Of a stretch of 64,000 nucleotides of DNA, positions 57,170 through 64,000 are shown piece by piece (within the stretch, counting starts at the first letter, position 1; each line of letters begins with the position of its first letter). This DNA is from Gigaspora margarita (Eukaryota; Glomeromycota; Glomeromycetes; Diversisporales; Gigasporaceae): NCBI GenBank assembly GCA_009809945.1, contig WTPW01001253.1:97634-161633 (forward strand), written 5' to 3'. The notes under the pieces are model-generated. The model made no database searches. It was not told the DNA's origin and worked only from the letters and a program-made list of their open reading frames with translations. The position numbers and the translations under genes are program-made.

Positions 57170-57513
57170 TCATATCGGCTTATTTTAACAAACCTATTAA
57201 AAATTGCAAAATCTTGACAGTAAATAATTTTTGGCCCATTGGTCTGTTTTGAGTGATTTACCATCAAAATATTCTTCTCAATGAGATGATTCTAATGAGC
57301 CAAAAAGCATTAAAATCCAATCATGAAATCCCGAGATCGTTTACATCGGGTAAAGTAGGATAGATTAAATCCTATCCTATTTTAACCGATGTAAACTGTC
57401 AATTTTTGGCTCATTAGAATTGTCTTATTGAAATGAAGATTTTGCAATTCTTTTAATAGTATAATAATTTTTATTAGAAGAGTGAAGATATTTTATCAAA
57501 ATCAGCCGATATG
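57170..57513. repeat. Large imperfect palindrome, about 344 bp
   Basis: Nested arms pair from outside inward: catatcggctta with agccgatatg; attgcaaaatctt with aagattttgcaatt; aatgagccaaaaa with tttttggctcatt; and a strong core tttacatcgg-ccgatgtaaa around taggatagattaaatccta. No duplication was found. It is a probable fold-back transposon. Confidence 0.75.
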
Positions 57514-57819
57514 TAAAGAAGTACTTTTTTTTTATTGGCATATAGTAAATATAATGCTCGGAGATTATCAAATTACTTTAACTGTTAATAGCTTAGCTCA
57601 CATAATTATCCGAAAGTTATATAAAAGCAAGTAAGTCACAAGATCATTTACGAGTAAAATAACTTTTTTTCTATTCATTGAATGTTGAAATTGAATGTAT
57701 TGTTTATAGATTTAAAATAAAAAAAGAGGCCTATACCTTATGAAACATAGGGGAAAGTTGTCTATTAATCTAAATAAACAAATGTCCTTTCCCGCAGAAT
57801 TTCCTCCATATACCGGAGC

Positions 57820-58073
57820 CACTATACATGTCCCTTTTTTTTTAAAGTGACTTTATATAGATTATTTGTGATAGATGTGTAAATTTAAGCTACCATACCA
57901 TTCCGAAATTAAGCACAACCCTCTACCCCAATTTTTTAATCTCAGGTTAGCAGAAATTGTAATGAATCTTTGGTAAAATTATTCCCGCTAATCTGAGATT
58001 AAAAAAATTGGGGTAGAGGGGTGATTCTTAATTTCGGAATGGTACAGTCACTTAAAAAAGAACGTGTATAGTG
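57820..58073. repeat. Large palindrome, about 254 bp
   Basis: The outer arms cactatacatgt and acgtgtatagtg continue inward through aagtgact, accattccgaaattaagc and ctctaccccaattttttaat with their complements. The loop lies near 57955-58000. It ends about 120 bases before the start of the third short-family gene. Confidence 0.8.
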
Positions 58074-58190
58074 AGTGACTTTTGAAACACTCGTTATATA
58101 ATTATTTTTAATTAGTTGGAGCTATATAACCACAATATTTCTCTTTTTTAAAAACAAAAACATTTTTAAAAAATTTTAAAAATTTTAAAA

Positions 58191-58553
58191 ATGAATCAAC
58201 ATCGACCTTTAATACCTCAACCTTTGATACCTCGACCTTTAATACCTCAACCTCTGATACCTCAACCTTTGATACCTCAACCTTTGGTACCTTAACTTTT
58301 GTTACCTCAACCTTTGATACCTCAACCTTTGGTAAATCAACCTTTGATACCTCAACCCTTGATACCTCAACCTTTAATAGTTCAAAACACCGATATTCTT
58401 GCAAATTCATCCTTTGATAATCTTACTGCTAAACAAAAATATGAAAACTTAACTAAAGGTTCAACAGATTTATTCAACACTAGAACACAAGAAACAAAAG
58501 ACCGGACAATTCCTCAATTCCCCACCTTTATTTTTTCGGGATCACCCTTTTGA
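58191..58553 (+). pseudogene. MNQ/IFSG family member with PLIPQ pentapeptide repeats and one stop
   Basis: From atg 58191 the frame starts MNQHRPLIPQPLIP and carries about 12 copies of a PL(I/V)PQ pentapeptide (15-base unit cctttgatacctcaa). The tail reads SSFDNLTAKQKYENLTKG, DLFNTRTQETKDR and FIFSGSPF. The tail is that of the genes at 8792 and 19489. A single TAA at 58293-58295 (codon 35), where neighbouring units have CAA, splits the frame, and the adjacent codon is also altered. Otherwise it is open for 120 codons. It could be a recent pseudogene, a polymorphism or an assembly error within the tandem repeat. An ATG-started product downstream of the stop is not available. Confidence 0.65.
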
Positions 58554-58709
58554 CAAGCAAAAGTTATGGTTTTTTTTTTTTTTCATAAAGGACTTTTTTT
58601 TTTAAAAAAAAAAAAAAAAAAAAAATTTAAGCTCTTTTTTATTATGATCTTTTGAAAATATTCAACTATGTATTTTATGCACATTATGGTATATGTAGTG
58701 GATCATAAC

Positions 58710-58801
58710 TAGTGATGCATAGTTGTAACTAGTATGACATTAGCTTTAGCTAGTTACGTCTTAGGCCATAACAACGTTGGAATAATTCGCCTGCATCATT
58801 A
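58710..58801. mobile_element. hAT-type MITE, 92 bp, TSD atcataac
   Basis: The tips tagtgatgca and tgcatcatta are inverted copies. The exact duplication atcataac lies at 58702-58709 and 58802-58809. Its tip sequence matches the 544-bp element at 41991-42534. Confidence 0.88.
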
Positions 58802-58809
58802 ATCATAAC

Positions 58810-60296
58810 CATCGATCATATTAATCATTTTCTACTATTTCATTTATCAACATCTCCTATTTCATTTCTCCATGACGCTTCCTCCTCTATTGACACTTCT
58901 CCTCATCATCACTTGATAGAAACGTATCTTCAAATACTATACCAAATTACAATCGGAAATATGTAAGGAAATTGACCTTGTCACAAGACATAGGATTATT
59001 TTAACGTTGGGTTTTCAAATTACTTTTATTTCTATGTTTATATTATCAACAAGATTAATGAAAAAAATTTATTCTTTATATTGCTTTTAAGGAAAATCTT
59101 TATTTTTCTTTGTACGTGCTTGCTAAAAAAATAGAGTATACATTTCTTTAAAAAAAATAAAAATATAAGATACTGTAAGCAAAAAATTCCCTTATGATTT
59201 CTAATTTCATTATGATTCCTTGAAAATTTTTTTTTCTCTTAAGCGAATGTGCATAATTCCATTTAAGTTATCACTATATTACTACACATTATACGTATAT
59301 TTCATTTTTCCAATAAATTTCAACATATGTTGTGTTTTATTCACAAGTTTTTTTTTTTTGGTAATGCGCCTGAAATAATTCTTTCATAAAGTCTCATTAA
59401 AAAAGAAAAAATAGAAATTAAAGGATCATCTCTGTAAGAGGGTATTCATTCCATTCATTTCAGACGCATTAACGTCAAACAAATTGTTTATTTAAATAAG
59501 TTGAAATTAAAACCTCGTTTAACGTTATTTTTTTCGTATTTATAGAGGGGGGAAGGGTGAAAATTAAACAAATATAAAAATTAAACATAGTGTATCGAGA
59601 ATCCCGGACGTAAGCCGAAAAAGCCCGATTGCTATGCTGGCTATCATATCGATCAAACTTTCATTTCTATTTGTTTAATTTTTTGGGGGAACCCGGGAGA
59701 TGGAGGGGGATAATATTAAACGAAGTTTCAACTTCAAGCGCCTAAAATAAAAAAACTATAAAAAAAAAATTCTATAGCAATTTTGAGAGACGAAACTCCG
59801 CGTTAGACGATTCTGGTATAAATAAAAACTGAAATAATTATAACGTACATATTGATCATCAGGAATATAAATTATAAATCAATTTTGAGTATTTTTATAC
59901 GTATAACCCATCGTTTGATCACACAGACACTTTTATGAAACAATATCTGAATATTGTGCAATATGTTTATCGGTGACAAAGTAAAAAGAAAAAAAAAAAG
60001 TTTTTTATGTTATCAATACATTTAACATTCAAATATCAGAGACGGAGTTTTACAGAATTAACAAAGAGGATGTGTACACCCGCTATTTCTCGTATTTGGT
60101 TGGTCTCCTTGATTTGTAATTCATTCTTTTTCTATTTTTGAGTATATATTTCGGAATTGCTTTGTGAATGGCGCATATGGCGCATTAATATGTATTCAAA
60201 GTTTGTGGCAAGTTGATGTTACACTATATATATGCATATATTAGCTAACGTTGGGGATTCAATATTACTGTAATACAGTTATGCCGTAAAAATAAA
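58810..60296. other. AT-rich intergenic DNA, nothing recognised
   Basis: Poly-A/T tracts, and a purine-rich patch at 59545-59560 and 59680-59715. No open frame of interest and no paired ends. Confidence 0.55.
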
Positions 60297-60545
60297 AGAT
60301 TGGGAAAAAGGATGCAATGAAAGATTGGGAAGAGGCGCAATGAAAGATTGGAAAGTATACAGTAATGTGCAATGAAAAATTGAGATAAGGTGCGTTAATA
60401 AATTAAAAAAGATTCAGGGAAAGATTTTTATTCTTTAATAAAGTTAAAACTAGTTAATCAGTTTAAATATAATAGAAAGTAAATAGGCATTACTGCAATA
60501 TGGTAATATAAACCATGGTTTATACAATATTGTAGTAATAAGGTT
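60297..60545. repeat. Short tandem repeat gcaatgaaagattggga and a palindrome
   Basis: Three to four imperfect units of about 27 bases lie at 60297-60390. At 60488-60540, actgcaatatggtaatata and its complement pair around ccatgg. Possibly the two parts of one small element. Confidence 0.55.
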
Positions 60546-60746
60546 TACCGTTATGGAAAAGATTTATGCATAATTAATTGCAATTACTTATCGACCAACC
60601 ACCGACCATTGGCGGCATCTTCCGACTTTTGTTCTAATATGTTATGGATTGTCATAATAGAACCTACATTAACCTACAAAAAAAAAAAAAAAACCTTAAC
60701 GTTAACGTTAACTCACTTTATAATTTATATTTATTCTGAACGATAT

Positions 60747-61500
60747 TTAGCCTATTAGGAAAAATTTAGTCAATATAAATTTACTAGGGTTACTGTCGTG
60801 TTACTAAGCAAAAAAGCACCTCTCATGATTTTACCCTAATCCCCTAATTCTAACCCTAACTTTAACTCTTAATTTTTATTGTTGTTTTAATAGTCAGTAC
60901 TATAGGGTACATGTGGCCATAGGCTGTATAATAGGACCCCGGACATATAGTACAGAGGTCATACATTACGCAATTCAGCAAAAACCCCCAAAATTTGAGA
61001 AGCAAAAAAACAGTTTTTGGCAATTATCTTGGCATCCGGTGGTCCAATTTGAATGAACTTTTTTTTAAAATGAAGCTCTCAGTGAGGCGCATCTAACAAA
61101 AAAAGTTCATTCAATTCTGATTACTGGATCGGAAGTTATTTAAATAAATAGATTTTGACGTTTTCAGCAAATTAGGTCAAAATTGGCCAAAATCCAGTTA
61201 TGACCTATATTAAAGATGTCCGGGGTCCTTGTATAATTCTATAATAAATTTAAATTTTTTATATACCTTTTTTTAAAGAAGAAAGAAATAAACAAAAATT
61301 CGGGGTTTACAAATATAAACTAGTTATATACAGTACTATAATTATTATATTAATAACATTTGTGTATAAAATATTATTTGATAATTATGTGGACAAGCTA
61401 TTTACTAAGTTATTTATAATTGGTTTTTTCATATAATTTGTTAATTTATATTAAAATTACAATTTTTAAATTAGCAATTCTATTTATATATTAAGCGATC
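60747..61500. repeat. Dispersed repeat (copy 2) with a hAT element inside
   Basis: It corresponds to 54083-54550 on both sides of the insertion (60747-60924 and 61238-61500). Copy 1 reads ggctgaataattctataata without the insertion and so shows the empty site. Confidence 0.78.
60933..61229. mobile_element. hAT-type element, 297 bp, TSD tgtataat
   Basis: Perfect 14-bp ends, aggaccccggacat and atgtccggggtcct. The duplication tgtataat lies at 60925-60932 and 61230-61237. It is the better-preserved sister of 29799-30096. The interior has an inverted pair around ttcattcaattctgat and agttcattc-type words. Confidence 0.93.
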
Positions 61501-61733
61501 TCTGTTTTTCATATAAATCCAATTTTTTTGTGCAACGTACGTGAAAATCAATCATTACACGTGATTCTAGAAATTTCTGTAATGTAAAAATTTTTAACAA
61601 CCCGTGCGTCGCTTTTTTAACTTTTTATATCGCTATTTGTTCGTAAAACTTTATTAATTATCCCAACTTTATTTTTTCTCTTTTTAAGTATCGAGCAGCA
61701 ATTCTATGTTTTTATTTGTTATATATGCGATGA

Positions 61734-61861
61734 GGGACTTTTAAAAGATTTGGAGGACGACATTTACACGAAAAATTTAGCAATTCCGAAATTAGAGATC
61801 TAACCAAAGAAATCGAAAAAATTGAGGAAAAACTAAAAGAAGCCCGTCAGAACAGTCAAAG
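61734..61861 (+). CDS. Isolated coding exon, charged coiled-coil-like
   Basis: The frame reads GTFKRFGGRHLHEKFSNSEI, then RDLTKEIEKIEEKLKEARQN, ending in SQR before a consensus donor gtaagt at 61862. The Glu/Lys heptad wording predicts a coiled coil. A weak acceptor lies at about 61733. No matching next exon was found before the Kelch relic on the other strand. It may be a gene fragment captured by rearrangement. Confidence 0.35.
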
Positions 61862-62021
61862 GTAAGTCAAAAGTAAAAAAAACGACTGTAGAGGATAAAA
61901 TTTTGGAAAAAAAAGTGGTACAAATAACCTGCAACCATAAAAAAAAAACTTTGAACCAACTTGTAGATCAGTTTCGATAAAAAAAAGTCTTTAACATGTA
62001 GAACCAATTCGAAGAACTATT

Positions 62022-62228
62022 TTATATAAACATATTTATTTCTTTTTTGAAACTTTTAATAAAATTTATCACACCCGAACTCCAACCTTCATGTCCACCA
62101 ATATAAATAATAAGACCATTTTGTAATAACGTAGCAGTATATTCAAGGTAAGGACGAATGTTTGGATATAGAGCTGTTGACCAACTCATTAATAAAAACA
62201 AAGCTTTTTTATTAGCAAAACGCTCCAA
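62022..62228 (-). pseudogene. Kelch-repeat fragment
   Basis: The frame reads MERFANKKALFLLMSWSTAL, then YPNIRPYLEYTATLLQNGLI and IYIGGHEGWSSGVINF. The (Y/H)TATLL.NG.IIYIGG wording is the Kelch blade core (family knowledge), frequent in Rhizophagus Kelch proteins. Only part of a beta-propeller is present, and the upstream codons (62229-62270) may belong to it. There is no other blade, so it is a fragment. Confidence 0.55.
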
Positions 62229-62269
62229 CCTTTGAAATCAATAGATAATTCGATCGAAGGCAGCTTATA

Positions 62270-63120
62270 AAAATCGAATTCACCACTTATCTTCTATTGT
62301 CGTTATCTCAACGATCTTTCAATTGATCATATTGAATTATCTAAGACGTTGTTTAAAACTTTCCTTATTACTTCTGCACCATTATGATTTGATCCCCTAC
62401 TTTGACCTACCATAACTATCGTTCATCCTTTCCTGAATTATAACCTCTATACCCGCCCTACGCTATTACTATAAGTATTCATCATACCGTGATAGTCGTG
62501 TACGCATCAGGATATAATCGCTAGATCCCCAACATAAGAGTTATGCCTGAAATGCTCCAATCCTTTGGCTATATCACGCTCAACTAAGAATTCCAGTCGA
62601 CACGTCCTTCGGGTATAATCGCTAGATCCCAAACGCACGGGTTATGTGAAATTTTTATTTCATGCGCATAATGCGCATGATGGGAAAAGTTCAGAATTTC
62701 TTATGAGGTTTCAGAATATCTCGGAAACTACTAAAATTTTCAGCGGCTTGTTAGCATTATTAATACATATAAAAAATAATGCATGTAAAATTTAAAATAC
62801 GTATAATAAAAAATAATTATCTTTTGGTTTGCCAACTAAATAATAAAATATTTATTTTTATATTTAGATTTTGCCAATTATATTTTATAATTTAATACTA
62901 AGTTTAAAACTAAAGTATTGTAGATATACTAGAACAAAATCAAAACCAGATTAAAGCTAAAATCTTATAACATACTATAAAATATATTAGATTTTGCATT
63001 TTGTCTTTATGCCACTTTGTACAAGCCAACTTAGCCTTCTGAAACTTTGCAAGAGCGAATTCGTGCAAAATAGAGCGTAAACGCTATAAGGGCGATTGTG
63101 GTTTTTAATCTCTTGTAAAT
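62270..63120. other. Intergenic DNA with one 40-base direct repeat
   Basis: ggatataatcgctagatccc(c/a)aac recurs as (g)ggtataatcgctagatccc at about 62509-62548 and 62606-62645. CpG content is high until about 62740, then the sequence becomes AT-rich. No gene was recognised. Confidence 0.5.
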
Positions 63121-63123
63121 ATA

Positions 63124-63778
63124 TCCCTTAGATTGTAACACAGGCAAATTTGTTTGCGTATTTTAAAAATTTTAATAAAATTTTAATAAAATTTTAAATA
63201 TTGATTTTAGCTATACCTTTTCTAAGTAAAAAATATTCTTTGAGTTTTGTTTTAGTAACTTTGTTATAAAATTTTTTTAAAATTATTAGAAAACTTTAGT
63301 ATAATCAAAGTTTAAAGTTCTTGTATTAGCATTTTTACTATTAAAATTTTTCTTTAGATTTTCTTAAATTTTATATGTTCCCGTCTATAAAAAAAACTTT
63401 TACTTCTAATACAAGTCTTGATTTTTACAAATAAATCATTAAAGTTGCAATAATAAAAGTTATCATCCTTTATATAAACTACAATATTGTCTTAAGAACT
63501 ATAGCTTTAAAACTAAAACTGAATAAGATTACAGAGAAATTGTGATAAAATTTTTTAAAAAATTTTTTTCTTAAAGATATCTATTTTTAGCTTATATATA
63601 ACTTAAAATTTTTTTCTTATAATATAAAAACTAATTTTGCAAAAAAGTAATCCTTATTTTTAATTATAATTGTACAAAGTTTTATTTAATTATCTTGATA
63701 TTTAAAAAAAGTAAATCAGAGCAAAAAAAGTGCAAAAACGCAGGCAAATTTGCCTGTGTTCTACTACAATCTAAGGGA
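63124..63778. mobile_element. TA-flanked non-autonomous transposon, 655 bp
   Basis: The ends tcccttagattgtaacacag and ctgtgttctactacaatctaaggga share about 40 paired bases, including aggcaaatttg and gcgt. TA lies at 63122-63123 and 63779-63780. The interior is AT-rich without an ORF. Confidence 0.88.
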
Positions 63779-63782
63779 TAAG

Positions 63783-63845
63783 TGCGGCTTTTAGTTGAAA
63801 TTTTTTAATACAATCATCAACAATCTTATTTCCACTGGTCTGTCC
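63783..63845 (-). pseudogene. Second kinase-leader fragment
   Basis: The minus strand reads TSGNKIVDDCIKKFQLKAA, matching the NKEVDDCIKEFQLKA string at about 56300 and the leader of Rhizophagus-type kinases (recalled). The TA-flanked element 63124-63778 abuts it on the C-terminal side. No further coding sequence follows. Confidence 0.5.
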
Positions 63846-63881
63846 TTACGTTGTCTTCTGAGAGCTACATGTCACTTGAAG

Positions 63882-64000
63882 CAGTGATGGTAAATGACCT
63901 TCAAATGACCTTCAAATGACCTCAAATGACCTCAAATGATCTCAATTTTATTATGAATTTTAGTCTGAAATGACCTAGGTCATTTGAAAAAAAGGCAAAT
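63882..64000. mobile_element. Third copy of the cagtgatggtaaatga hAT family, cut by the window end
   Basis: It starts cagtgatggtaaatgacct and continues with repeated aaatgacct words and a ggtcatttga patch, as at 17348 and 27351. The right end lies outside the window. Confidence 0.8.

Noticed and set aside
58108..58410. 100-codon minus-strand frame of KVEVSKVEV repeats
   Set aside because: It is the antisense reading of the 15-base tandem array; the plus strand carries the conserved family tail.
62509..62647. tRNA-like repeated segment
   Set aside because: The repeated tataatcgctagatccc has no acceptor or anticodon arm pairing around it.

Overview
The window reads as an AT-rich, repeat-dominated stretch of a fungal nuclear genome, most likely an arbuscular mycorrhizal fungus of the Rhizophagus type. 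The reasons are short GT-AG introns of about 57-89 bases, very high A+T, gene families I know from Rhizophagus (an N-terminally targeted P-loop NTPase, a RING protein with an SQSSGTS-like linker, remnants of the leader that precedes the expanded kinases, a Kelch remnant), and Polinton and Helitron relics. The species assignment is inference. No tRNA, rRNA or CRISPR was seen.

Genes are few. The best are a five-exon Rheb-like small GTPase (16086-17057, +), a five-exon P-loop NTPase with a presequence and membrane segment (48789-50457, -), a RING protein (43964-44928, +) and a multi-exon gene of unknown function (45856-47600, +). A short-protein family that I do not recognise has three members, at 8792-9022 (-), 19489-19743 (-) and 58191-58553 (+, broken by one stop). 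All start with MNQ, carry a Gln-rich N-terminal half with short repeats and share a tail with a TAxQKYENL-type block and an IFSG end. The RING gene, the NTPase gene and a kinase-associated relic each carry one frameshift at a homopolymer, so base-call error must be excluded before calling them dead.

Most of the rest is non-autonomous transposon DNA. Fourteen elements have hAT-like ends and 8-bp target duplications (most exact). They include two 831-bp copies of one family, two 297/298-bp copies of another, nested insertions, and a 580-bp element built almost wholly from the octamer TTAGTCGA in both orientations. Several TA-flanked elements resemble Tc1/mariner derivatives. Three SINE-like insertions have 15-17 bp target duplications; two of them share a central block but differ at both ends.

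Region by region: 0-16 kb is repeats and one short-family gene. 16-20 kb holds the GTPase, an 831-bp hAT element and a second family gene. 20-31 kb is stacked repeats in almost CpG-free DNA. 31-38 kb is a decayed Polinton with a type-B DNA polymerase, split by a 1.9-kb element with CTTTCGAAAG termini. 38-43 kb is repeats and small ORFs. 43-50.5 kb is the gene-bearing block with more CpG. 50.5-64 kb mixes a Helitron relic, kinase and Kelch remnants, the third family member and more hAT elements. Paired copies show that those at 23-40 kb have mostly lost C:G to T:A relative to their sisters, which points to a methylated or RIP-like compartment.
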